Assembly: GCA_013396525.1 (NCBI GenBank)
Contig: VWYX01000724.1
Coordinates: forward strand, 272,678 to 336,677
Direction of reading: 5' to 3'
Source: Chaetorhynchus papuensis
Taxonomy: Eukaryota; Chordata; Aves; Passeriformes; Rhipiduridae
Length of the DNA: 64,000 nt
The notes under the pieces are model-generated. The model worked only from the letters and a program-made list of their open reading frames with translations, made no database searches and was not told the origin of the DNA. Positions 1 through 12,400 of the stretch are shown here, piece by piece; positions within the stretch are counted from its first letter, which is position 1; each line of letters starts with the position of its first letter. The translations under genes were made by a program, and so were the position numbers.

Positions 1-259
1 AAACCTCTGAAAGGGGGGCAAGCTGAGGGGAATTCCATCATTAAACTGAAGCTTTAATTGGAGAATTAACCCTGAGATGCAAATGAACCAAACCTATAAA
101 AGTGTGAAGAACTCGTGACCTCTCGTCCATCTCGGGGCCCATCTGGGCAGCAGCCTCTGGCTCCCCAGGGGTACCTTTGAAGGCCTTTCCAATAAATCCC
201 CACCTTTATTCCCTTACTCCTGTCTGGTCTCTGTTTTTAAGTGGCCTCTTAAGGCATCA
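1..259 (+). mobile_element. Endogenous retrovirus LTR, 3' part (copy 1)
   Basis: This block matches 51930-52196 over nearly its whole length, at roughly 95% identity by eye. It has the order expected of an avian retroviral LTR read on the plus strand: an octamer-like ATGCAAAT near 78, a TATA box (CTATAAAAG) near 95, then a polyadenylation signal AATAAA near 190 followed by a T/GT-rich stretch. It ends in a CA dinucleotide at 258-259, within GGCATCA. The 5' part lies outside the window or is missing. No gag, pol or env sequence follows, and the sequence downstream is not shared with the other copy, so it is best read as a solo or truncated LTR. The exact family name is not known to me. Confidence 0.75.
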
Positions 260-3200
260 CTGTGACGGTTGTGGCAGTGACCCTGGCTCACTGCGCAGGG
301 GACAAGGGCAGCCAAGCCAACCTCCATGGCCTCTGCACCATCTGCTCTCTTGCAAGGCAGTTCCTTCCTTCTGATCTTATTTTCTCTCCTTCCTTACTGC
401 TCCCCAAGCCCAGTGTTTGTCCAGGCTGAGGAGCGAAGTCCCACTCTGTATGTGTCCGGAGGAGCTGAGAGGGACACAGGAGGACAGGCTGGGTGAGCTC
501 TCCTGCTGTGTCCCCTCCCGCAGCACAGCCATGCCTGTGCCAGCAGTGTCAGTGCAGAGCCTTTTGCACAGTTCAAGCTGCATTTTCAGAGAAGGGAAAA
601 GCCCCGAATAAAGACACGAGAGTGATTTGTTGGATTAATAACACGCCAAGGGTAGCGGGAGCCCATGTGTTGACATGGGGCTGACGTGTGTTGACAGCTC
701 TTGTTGTGCTGACCACAAACTCATTGTCATCTTCACTCTTCTCACCTCTAAATATACACAAAATGCTGATGAAAACGGAGCACATTGTTTCCCAAGAGTT
801 GGCTTTGGGTGCCTCCAGATCAGCAACTCACCCTGGCGCAGGAATGTCCTGTGGAAGCAAGCCTTGAGTGGTGCCCAGCTGATGTGGTTTGATTCCCATT
901 GTGGAGCAGTCCCCAAGAGTGCTAATTGAACCCTTTTTTAGATAAATTCATTCATTTCATGCAGCCCAGCCACTACAGGCATCCAGTTCACAGCACTAGA
1001 CTCGAGTGCTCTGAAAGAGAGCCCTCAAAATACAGATGTTGTGGACACCAGCTCCTGAGAGCAGCTCGTTCATCCTGCATTCTCTGCAGTTTATATTTAG
1101 CATGCTGTATCTAACATTACTCTGGAGAAGGAAAAAGGGGACATCTCCTGCATCAAGGCATCTAAGTCAGCTCTATCATCCTAATATCTAATTTTCTTAG
1201 CTAACTGAAATACCTGTAAACTCTCCAGATGGCAATTAGGTAGTGGCCAGTGGTGGTGACCTTCTAGAGGCAAGTTTTTTTATAACCTTCACACTGTCAG
1301 AGTTTTGCATTGGGAGTTTGACTCAGAAATGATTTACAGATGTAGCTGTAACTAGCAGGACACAGCTGGAGGACTTGGCACAGAGCAGAGCATCCTAGCA
1401 GGTCATATTTGCTTTCAGATGCACAAAAAATGGTAAGGAAAGATGGCAACTTACTGCTCTAGAACTGAATTTAGCTATCTAGAACTTCTTTAACTTTTTC
1501 ATTCAATATTAAGGTTTTATGTATCATCAGCATGACTTTAAATAGACTCTTTCACAAAGAGTTCTTATCCCTCTGTAAGCTGCTGAGCCCAACATCTCCC
1601 TAATTAATTCCAGCATCCATCACAGAGACTTCACAATGAAGTAAAACATGAATCATTTGATTTCCTTTTGGAAAATGTTTCTTTGCTGCAGATGATCTGG
1701 TGGATGTGTTTTGGAGCACATGTAAAATAAGAGCGTCACTTCTCGTTTTCAGAACTGCCACAACATTTCTAATTACTGAGCAGGGATTAGGCAGAGTGAA
1801 ATCCAGACACATCCAGGGTGCTGCTCGGGGCTGATAGCAGCAGCTTTGCTTTATTGCTGTTTGCTTGCAAATTCTATCCCCTGACAATTCGATACAGAGA
1901 TAACCTTGGAATTATGTCAGAGATCATCTTTAAACATGTTTTCCTTATGTAATTCGGACTTCCGGTTCTGCATTTTTCAGAAGGTTAAATGAAAAGTTAA
2001 TCAGGTTTAAGAATTGACTTGAATTTTCTTTAAAAGCAATTTTTTGTCCCTTTTTATATCACTGAAATAAGTAATGGCGCTGTGAGGTCTGTGTTGCTAC
2101 TGCTAAATGGCAAAAATCAAGATGAATGTTGCATGGTCTGTGCTACTCAGTCATCGGAACAGCGTGTAAAACGTACAGAGAAATAGCCTTTTTCTTGTAT
2201 TTTGTGTTAGAGAATCTGTTGAATAGTGATATTTAGTGCTTGCACAGGACTGTGAACATCATGTTGTGGCTATTAACTGCTTAATAACTTCTCCTCACTG
2301 TTTAATAATATCCTTACTCTGTAAATGGGTAATCTGAGGCACAGAGGGAAAGAAGTTCTAGAAGTTCCTGCCGGATTAGGGTTAAAGATCTGGATTTTGG
2401 TGTTTTTGTAACTTCTCTATGTAAACCAAAAGCTTCTCACCTGTATCTGTTTTCAGATCTTTCACAATGACTTTAGGAGTGAGGAAGTCATGATTCTGGG
2501 AGATTTCCTCTGCTTTGACTACACATTTTTCATGCTGTTCTGTACTTGTACATTAAAAGCCAGCAGCTGATTTCAGCTGGTGATTTACTGAGGTATTGTT
2601 AAGATGTTCCATAGCAAATTGCCACGTTAAAAACATGCTGAAACTATTGATTTTTTCTGCAAAGGAATTACTGTTCTCATAGACTTCATTTTTGTCAGGG
2701 TAACAAAATGGTCCTAATTTCCTCTCTCAACAGAAGTTGGTTCAGGTCCCAGCCCTCAATGCCTCTAACGCAGCTGCTTGGCATTTCTTAAGACAAAATT
2801 AGATTTTCAGAGTTTTTATTTTTAAGCACATCAGCCCTGAAAGATTATAAATTAAATCTGGCATTCTCCTCTCACTGACTGGTAAACTTGTTTGTTTAGC
2901 TCTGGGACTGCTTGGGAAGAAGGAGGCTTTTGAAAGGCTGACTGCTCGCCACCTTAAGAAGTTTGCAGCACAATTAGGGTACTGTTGGGGTAGTATAAAC
3001 TGTCACAGCTCTGCTGAAACCTGGAGGATTTATGCCATCTGGGACTCGCCCGGTGTTTCATGCTGCTCACAGGAAGGATCATTAGTTTAGGAGTTGAGAA
3101 CACGTCTTAGTTCATGTGATTGATTTTCCCCAAAGCACTCTCATGTGCTACAAATTACAGGCTGCTTTTCCAGGACGTGCATTTCTTCACAGATTACACA

Positions 3201-6200
3201 CGAGAACAATGAAACTTTTTAGCAAATCTTGGGGACGTACGAACAAAATCTGCCATTTGCTGCGGGCTCCCCGTTCACCCTGGAGTAAGCGCGGTGTTTT
3301 GGCAGAGGCACTTTCTGCTCACAGGAGGGGGTTAGGTGGATTTCAGGGGAGATTAATTTGGTAGCTGTGCTAACAGCACAGCCTCTGAAAAGTCACATCA
3401 GCACAGGGAAAGTCCGTCAGGCCCAGAGGAATGGCAGGAAAGGACACTCTGGCAGGGGCGGGGTGAACTTTCCCTGCCGGTGACACAAACCGAGGCAAGG
3501 ATGGCTTGAAAACTGAGTGAATGAGTAAAAGGAGAAACATTCCTCGTGGTCTGGTGGTGCGTGATGGGTCTCGTTTTTCCAGCAGACTGAGCTCGTGGGC
3601 TGAAAGGCCTCAGTGTGTTGCCCGTCTGGCTGCACTGGCGGTGCACGCTCGTCCTGCCCCGGGTGCCCTGCTCGCTTATCACCACCCACAGGCAGCTTCC
3701 ACAGATAATCAGTCAATAAAATTGCTATCTGAACACCGCCTTAAACTTCTGGTTTGCTGGTGAGCACTTCTTAAAACGATGCCAGCTTCAGCAGGATAAT
3801 CCTAAGCCTGCAGCTCCTTGCGGGACGCTCGGTGCCAGCTGAACTCTGACAAGGATACAGATTAAACAGAATTCTTCCATTGTCATGAGCGGAAAAGTTC
3901 AGCTCTGCGAACAAGATTTACTGTGCAGCTCTGGGCGCTCAGGAATTAATTTTCTGGGAGAAAACATTTTCAGACAGTGACTTAAAATTGGCTGTTGCAG
4001 TTGCTGCCAGGACACGCAAGCACACGAGAGCGTTTGTGGGGAGCGAGCGCGGCGGGGCAGCGAGTGCAGCTACAGCAGAGTCAGCTCTTTCTGCAGTTTA
4101 TGCTCCCAGAAAACTTTCCAAGGCCTTTGTCCATATCTGTTCATGGTGTCTCACAAAGCAGCATCGTGCCTGTGCTAAAACGTAGATCCCGCAGCTCGGT
4201 CAAAAGGGAGTGATAATAACAACCTAAAGAGGAAAATGTAAATGAAAACAGGCGGCCTTGGTTATCGCTGCATTTTTTCCTCTCATAAATTTATTTCCCT
4301 GATTTCGTACCAGCACTGCAGGCTGAGCTGTGGCAGGGAGGGAGCTGGGGAAAGCAAGGGGACGAGCCAGAGAATGAACCAGAGAGGTGCAACAGGATTT
4401 TTACACTCAGTACTGTAATGTTGTCCTTCGTGCAGACAAAACCAGAAAAATAAATTGGATGGAACAAAAATATAAGTGTTGCAAACAGAAAGCAGCGTTG
4501 TTTCAAATATTATGGACCAACAGCCTCTGACCTGGAGGCTGCGGAGCTCAGGTTATAAGCACATTTCATGCTGCAGCTTTTGAGAAAAGGTCCTGTGTGA
4601 GTTCCCCTCAAATTTCCACACCATCTAATTCTTTCTTCTTTTTAATAGAAGTCCACAGCATGCTGACCCTAAGTGTAACATGGGCATTTTGAATGTGTGG
4701 AAGCTTAGAATATTGTTCTCAAGGGCGTGTTGAATGAATAAGAGGTAATTAAATTATCAAAAAAAAAAAGCTCTCTTAAACTCAGGAATAGATCCCTTAT
4801 GTGCAACACGTCTTTAATTAATGGGATTATGGTGTGGAGTCCTTTCTCCCCTGCGCTTCCCTCCACTCTTGCTTTCCTTGCTCACACAGCAATGGTTGAA
4901 AACAACCATTTCAGTCTTTAGCCAGCATGAAATCTGTCCTGTAAAACCTTCAGTGCTCTCGAGATGGGGACCGTGCCAACTGCATAAATCAGTAAAAAAA
5001 TTGCCACTACTGGAATTGGGAGGAATGCCTTTCCTGGGATGGAGCATCCTTGCAGAGAAGTTAAATTATGTTGCTCATGTTTGTGTTGGAATTGCAGTCC
5101 AACAGGAAATTGCTCTTGAGAAAAAGGAGAAGCAATTATGAGGAATTTGCTTTCTAGGTTGGGTTCTCTTGCCTCAAACTTTTCATTACTATAAGGTTGG
5201 AAAAATTGGGAGAAAAGTCCTACTGCTACAATGCTTTAAAACACAGTGAAAGTCACAGGTTATTTAGCAACTGCCCTGCCCCAGGAGTTGTTTCTCTTTG
5301 GTGTGGTTAAGGTGTTTGGGACCACAAGGAGCAGGATTGGAGGGGAAATGCAAGCTGCTTTGATGATTCCCAGTCAAATCTCTCATGGAGTCAGGGACTC
5401 ACTCCACTGACTCCTGTCCTGCTGATCCCAGAGCTCATGAATTCCCTCATCCATCCTCCCTCAGCTGTGTTTACCATTTTCTGCTAAACCAGTCCTTGCT
5501 AATTGCCTGGATAATCCAGCTCTTGGTGAGTGCCTGCCTGCCTTGCGTGGGGCAGAGAGAGGTTGTTCCCTTCTCCCAACCCTGGTGTGGCACCTCGTGC
5601 TGCAGGAGCAGCCCATACCAGAGACACTTGTGATGAATTCAAAACACAAACCACCTGAGAAATCCAGAATTTGGGGCTAGGAATCATTACTCTGTCAAAG
5701 CAGTGAAAAATAGCTGGTTCATCCTCTGTAGCTCATCAGAGAGAAACGTGTCAGACTCTAACAAATTTTGGGTTTTTTTTTAAAGGATGCACATAGAGCA
5801 TAGAACAATTGGACAATTTAATCTTTTCATATGTGGTACAATTCCTTGCATTTTAAATCATCTCTTCAGTTTTCCACATTTCAAGCCAAACCATTATGAT
5901 TAACTGTTAGCTTTTATTTTTAGATTTTTGAATGCGCAGAGTCTTTTTAGAGAAAACACACAGAATACCCTATCAACTATTTTCACACATTTGGTATCAT
6001 AATTGGGCAATCAGGCACAATCATCCTTAATTTAGTGCATATGTGGCACATTACCATGCCAGTTGGGTTAAAGATATGCATGAACTAAGTGCAAATTAAC
6101 TGACAAAAGGAGCAGGCTCAGACCATTGCTATTCAAAAGGCACTCGAGTCACATTTGCATAACTCATCATTTGGAGTTAAAAATGGAACTTGTTCGGCAA

Positions 6201-7904
6201 AGATGGAAAATGCCAAGTGTGGGAGGATGACCAAATCTGCCAGGGGATCCCAAATCCTGATCCTGCAGCTCAGCCCTGCCCTGGGTAATTTTGGTGGAGG
6301 GAGTTGTCTTCAGAACAAGAGAGTGGTGCTGTTCTAGTGAGAAGTACAAAACAAAGTCTCTTCTGCTTTGTGGTCTTTGTAGTTTTAAGGACAAATAAGT
6401 TGTTTGAGAGTAAACAAAATCCATTCCAGTACTGGCTGTGAGGGTTTTTGTTTGTTTTATCAAAGTTGCCAAATGTGAGGGTATGGTAAAACAAGAAACC
6501 CTCCAGACAGGAAAGCCTGGAAAAGGAGAATGCTCAATAGAAGTTTATCAAATTGTATCAAAATAATAGCTTTAGAGTCATACTCTCCTTCATACATAAG
6601 GCTTTTCCCTTTGCTTAATTAATTAATTCTTTACACCACGAAAAATTATCCACAATTAACTGCAGTTCTGGGTTTTAGACACTGAGAGGTGACAAAACTT
6701 ATCAACATCAGGAATTTCATTCCATCCTTGTTGACTGCTGCTTTACTTCCTGCACGTTTTGATAAATTTCAAAACAATATAGCCTGACTATTTTATGTTC
6801 CACTACCAAGTGCAACTGCAGGACTTGTAAAGTTTTTAGGCTCTCATAAATACAAATGGGACTGGGCTGACCATAATAGTAGTTGAAAAATTTTGCTTCG
6901 CCACTGGGGCTTTTAAATGAAAACAATATTTTCCTTTTAAGACTTTTACTATGCATTTTTAGTATCCAAAGTAAATTTGTGTTATGTTAGCTTTCATATA
7001 AAGGTGTAGCATCTTTAAAGAAGCTTCTGTCTGTATAGTCTTATATCTCTAAAGTGAGTTTATCTCTGAAAGGGGAATTTGGGTTTTAAAGGTTGTGTGG
7101 AGGAATTAAAGGAAAGTTGAGACTTTGGGGTGAAGGAGGAGTGGTACAGAAGGGCTGTGTGGGCAGAGCAGTAAATGGTGGAGACACATCCCATCCCTGT
7201 GTGCATGAAACCCCTTTGGTGAGGGACCAGGGGATCCTTAGTCCCAAACAATGCAAATGGTGCAAGTGTCTTATGTCCAGTTTAAATTCTACATTAACTG
7301 TGCTTCAGTTGTGTGAAGCAGGTGGAAGAAGAGTCAGAGCATGGAAAACAGTATCTTTTGTTAGTGCAAGCCCCTTTTCCGTAGTCTAATTAAGCCTGGT
7401 GTTAAAATACTCTTTAAGAAACAAAACTCCCTAATTTGTAGATCCCTCACTGTGGGACTTGAGCAGTGGATCTCAGGAGCAGCGTCCCTGCAGCAGCCTT
7501 TCCTCTGTACCCCCTCCCACTGGCACAGTTACCATCCCCAGCCCCAGAGGAGCATCCACTGCTTAATTACACGCTCCATTTAACAGCAGAACAAAATTAA
7601 TCCTCTTTGGACAGAGATGAGATGGCACCCCAAGAGTCGTGTCTGGTCTCTTTGGTGTGCTGAATTTTATCTCGTAGTGTTTGCATTTAATCTTTATCAT
7701 TTTTTGCCGTCACCCACGTGACTCTGAAGGGCACAGAAGTGTGCAAAGCTGACAGCGAGGAGCAGGTTTGGGGATGGAGCCTGGCTCAGGATCCAGTTTA
7801 ATTCCTGCACAGATACTCAAAGACAGGAGCCACAGGTGCTCAGTGCTGGAAAACACCACAAGGCTGTTGGGAATACTGGAATCCCACCTCCAATTCTAGC
7901 AAGC
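260..7904. other. Unique non-coding sequence
   Basis: No supported gene or clear transposon is seen here. ORFs are short and overlap on both strands. Composition alternates between AT-rich stretches (for example 1900-2300 and 5760-6100) and small pockets richer in CpG (for example 3230-3300, 3600-3680 and 4010-4075). Short A or T runs occur near 4760 and 5770. An AT-rich stretch at about 5790-6100 could be a conserved non-coding element, but this cannot be judged from one genome. Confidence 0.6.
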
Positions 7905-8065
7905 AGAGTAAAACCATTGGGTGTTTTAGAGGTTCACAACGTGGCTGAGGCTGGAGAGGACCTTTGGAGAGCAGCTGATCCAGCCCTTTGCTCCCAGCAG
8001 GGTCAGCCAGAGCCTGCACCCAGGGCCACATATCTGCCCTGGGTGAATAAAAGCTCCCACACACC
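7905..8065 (-). mobile_element. CR1 LINE remnant, 3' region (minus strand)
   Basis: Read on the plus strand, the segment follows the reverse complement of the CR1 3' region: a GGCTGGAGAGGACCTTTGGAG block, then a GATCCAGCCC block, then the AGCAGGGTCAGCCAGAGC block and a CCAGGGCCACAT block near 8020. Order and spacing agree with CR1, but divergence is high and the terminal octamer repeats have decayed. CR1 is the dominant bird retrotransposon and inserts with severe 5' truncation, so a short 3' piece is the expected form. It has no coding capacity. Confidence 0.6.
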
Positions 8066-9344
8066 GGGCATGTGAATAGTCCTTTGGGCTGAGCAGGAAT
8101 TTGAGCTGAAAACTGGTAAATATTCTACATCTGTTTGATTGATTGGATGAATATGAGAAAGAAACCAGTGACAGGAAGGGAGAGTGAAAATGTTTCCTGA
8201 ATCATTTGAAGGTGGGGGGAGGAGGGAAAAAAAAAAAAAAGAACTTTTTTAGTGCTGTTTTTTTCTTCTCTCAGTTCTGCAGGCCTCCCAGCTCAGGAAG
8301 ATTTAGTTTACTTCTTAAAAGGTCTTGCTTATAAAGCAGACCTTTTTCTGGCTCTGGCCAGCTCTAATAAAAATTAGCCGTAACTTTAGCAGCTGCCATA
8401 CCACATGACTGCTTGGAATTGCATAACTTCTTTTTCCTCCTGAAGAAACACACAAAGATCATCTGATCTCCACCCCTGCAGCCTTCTCTGAAGTGTTTTT
8501 CTCTAACTTGATTTCTAGACAGAAATCTTTTTCTCCTTTCTTTTAACAAGCCTCTCTTCTTAAGCCCAAAATCTGACAGCAGATGGTGAGGGGCTCTGGG
8601 CAGAGCTTTCATGAGTTAAGTGAATAAGGTGATTATTTGTATTTTTGCTACTTCAAGCTCTATTACTGTTTATAAATAAGAAGCAATATCATGGACAAGA
8701 AAAAAAAATAATATTTAGTGGCTGAAATTGTGGGGATTTTAGTGCCTGTATTTCTGGGATTATGGTTTTGGATGGAGAAACATTGTGGTTTGCCAAGGAG
8801 AAGGCCATGGTGGGGAAGACAAGGCTTCCATGGCCACTCCAGCTGTAAACTGGACACAGACTGCTGGCTCAGACCAGGTCCTGTTTGGAAATCCCCAAGT
8901 ACCTATCCTGATCTACAGACAGAGGGGATGGAAATGGAAAATGATCAGCCTCTCCTAGCTCTGTGACATGTGGAGATGAACCATTGCTTTCTGACTAATT
9001 GTGTTTCCCTCTAGCAGAAAAAAAAAGAAAAAGTTTATCATCTTCGTCAAAACCCTAAGAACAAATAACCTCTTTTCTGTACAGCAATTTTCTTTTCCCA
9101 AGCAAATTTCTTGCAAAGAAAAAAAATACTTGTTTTGTCAGGATACTCCACTGACTGCATCTCTGTTTATGTCTCCCTTGTAGTTCAGTCAGAATTCATT
9201 CCTATTTTGTAAGTCTTAAAGAAGTCTCTTGTCTGTAGTTACAAAGAATTCTTAAATCATTGAATGAAAGAAAACCAACGTGTGTCAGACTCTTTAAAGC
9301 TTGGTTCATCCTAAATCCAAACAAACAAAAGCCAGGTAATGACA
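8066..9344. other. Unique non-coding sequence with an A14 run
   Basis: No gene is supported. A run of 14 adenines lies at 8227-8240, directly after a G-rich stretch. Other short A-rich runs occur near 8700, 9020 and 9120. The rest shows no recognisable repeat. Confidence 0.6.
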
Positions 9345-9470
9345 GAATCACAGAATATTAAATGTTGCTGGAAAAACAAACCAGGGAAGCTCTGGAAGCT
9401 GCACCTCTTGGAGCCACTGTCACTGCCTTGCACCCAGTCATATTCCCATATTTGAGTTGAGCCACTTCCC
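9345..9470 (-). mobile_element. Possible CR1 3' remnant (minus strand)
   Basis: The segment opens with AGAATCACAGAATATTAA, which resembles the reverse complement of the CR1 terminal octamer array followed by its 3' end. The following sequence only loosely tracks the CR1 consensus (GCTGGAA near 9367, then GGGAAGCTCTGGAAGC). The match is short and old, so this is a tentative call. Confidence 0.35.
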
Positions 9471-12400
9471 TTAACCACAATAAAATAGGAATAAAATACG
9501 AATTTACGTAATTCTCACTTTTGTGTTTTCACTGCTAGTGGTGTTTCCCTTCTCCTGCTCGCTTGTCAGGAGTCCCTAACTCTCATTTTGGGGTGGAAGT
9601 CTGGCCCCTTGGATGCTGGGGGTGGGACAGATGCTCTGAGCTGTCATCAGCTGCTCTCACAGCTCAGAAGTGTCCTGCTAGCAACTCTTGTTTTAATTTC
9701 AGTGTTCACACAGCCAGCCCTGTGATTCCTTCCTGTGTTTGAAGGAGCCAGGACATACTGAGCCACTTCTTTTTAATACAACCTTTCATTGTTTTCCCTT
9801 CATCTTGGCCTCCCTCTTTCCCCTGAAAACCTTTGTAAGCAAAGTTTCCTCTGCAGCAGGGGAATTGTTCACTGTTTCTACTACAAACTTGTCTCTAGCA
9901 ACGAGAGCCTTCTCCTTCAGTTTTAGCCAGTTTTACCTCCTGCTGCTGATTAAAATGTTCTCTCTCTTTCTCTGCTTCTAAGTTGACCCAAAAGCGAGGG
10001 TTTTGCCCAGTTTTTGGCTGTCTCACTTGCTGAGCAGCTGATGTTAAAGCGAGTTACAAACGCAGGATGGGGCCAAGGGTGGCAGAGAGAGCAGTGGGTG
10101 ATATTTCAGCCTCCAGCACATCTCCAGGCTTTCCAGCCCACTGAAGGCTGCTTTCCCTGCTCTGACACTGCAGTTCAGTTCCTTCTGCCAGCTTGCCTTT
10201 CCCAGACCCTGCTGTGGCTCTTTGTTAGACACCCAAACTCATTAGACTAATGAGAAACACTTCAGTGATGTATCTCAGGCAGAAACAGGGAGCAGTTGGG
10301 AGGCCGAGAAGATGCAGCGAAGTTTCTTTTGGGATGAAATGAATTTTGTGCATAATCTAAAGGAAAAGCCCTCCAGACTGGAGCCACAGTCTGTTAGTCC
10401 CTCGTTTAGACTTTCTGCTCGGTTTGAATGGTGTGTTACAATTGCAACAGATTTACAGAACAAAGGAACCAGGACCCCACAGCCAGAACTCAGATGACAC
10501 ACTTGTCACCGACTCTGTCCCTTTTATCTCGAATAACTAAAAATAATTTGCTTTCCATTTGTTTATCCCACTGCCTGAGGTGCTGTTCTGTGTGAACAAG
10601 ATGCAGAGACTGGTGCTGAGCTCTTGTTTGTGCCTGACTTAATTCCCCTCCATTGGAAAACCTTTAGAGAAAAACTAAGCCCAAAAGCTCTTAACTGCTT
10701 AGGAAGTGTTTTCCTGCCGTTTCAGGAAGAAGTGCAATTATCATGGCTGCTTCAAGGGAGCTGTCACTGAAGCGATAAACCGTGGTAGAATTTACTTATC
10801 CTGGTAGGAAAATGCAGATTGAGGCTATAAATGGAGGTCTTGGGAAAGGTCCTGATCGCTTTTTGCCACCAGCCTCATAATCACCCGCAGTCATTCACAT
10901 TCGCAGGCAGTCAGGTGATGTACAGCATCTTCTGCAGGGGGGAGAAAGACTGGGAAATGAAGTGTGTGAGTGAAACCTGCTGAAAGAATAAATGCCTTTG
11001 TTTGTATCTATCCTTCATGTATTAATCAGCTGTTAACTGCAAACCACAGCATTGCAAGCCCCTTTCTCCAAGGAAATCGAACTGGGTGCCCAGGGGTAGT
11101 GGGGCAGTATTTTAAAAGTTGCTGAGAGCTGGCAGACAAACCCTGACCTGAAGCAATGAGCATAATGTTTCATTAATTTGGTATCTGTCTAGCTGAAGTC
11201 AGCAGTGAAGATTTCCCTGAGGGAGTTTATGGGAGCTGATGGCCACCTTCATAAAGTCTGTTCTAACCTAGGGATAAAAAGTAAATTTACAACTATTTAT
11301 TGGAACTATTGCTGGAAGTTCTGTGCAAGCCTGTAGTAGGATCTGTGGTGAGCAGGAATCCCTGGAAAAAAAGCTGCCCCATAAGTTGTCTATCACAGTG
11401 GAGAAACTTGAGCATGTTTTATATGTTTTATATGCTCAGGGTACGTGTGGGATTTGTTTTCCTACAGCCAAAGTTGCTGCTTATTTGCCCAAAGTGAAGG
11501 ATATGCATTAGATAAACAACAACTGGGGTCCTGGGCACTGCTCAGTGTCAGAGTCCATGAACATGGGGAAATAATCTACAGATTACAAAGTGGCTGATCT
11601 GTGACAGGCACAAATGTATTTTCCATTTCCTTTGAACACTTAAGACCGTAACTCGTCGTCGGAGAATCCAAATTGTGGTATTTGACACTTGAGAAGAATT
11701 TTATGGAAAACAATGGCAGATTTTTTGTTTGGTCTCCCACTTTGTAACAACACAGTTGTTGTAAACAGCTCAGCTTCTGCTTCCTTCACTTCCTAACATC
11801 CACATTGCCAACTGCTTTCATTCTCCCAATAAACCAAATTTTTGTCAGGAGAAAGTGAACCACAGTGTATTATGTTGCTGCCTAAATATTACATATTTCC
11901 TTTTTAAGCAAATGAAATGCAACATCATCTTCATGTTTGAAAATGGAAAAACATTGGGGTTTTTTTTTTCCCTTTACAGAATATTCCTGTTACTTTGTTA
12001 CAGTGCAGGCACTTTTCATTCCTGATTTTAAATTTCAGTTTCTGCCATTAACTGCAGAGTTGATCCAGGCTTGGAACCCGGAGTAATGACTTTGTAACTG
12101 AGACACACTGACTTCTACCAGTCTTCGTGATTTAGAGAGACATCAGACTTGTGTTATTGTCAGGCATCCAAGTTATTTAAAATTACTTTTCTCTGAATGT
12201 AAATTTTTGTGTGTGTCATGATCTAACTAGATTTATTCTATTCAAGTTTATAGTTCAGCTCCACAGTTAAAAGTTTTCTTTTGCTTGGATGTACAAATTC
12301 AACAAATTCTAGATCAAGGTCACTTCTAAAGCTCCAGTTTATTGTTGTTGTTCTCTCCCAACCATTACTTTGTCCATCATTTAAATTGCCTTTGGATTAA

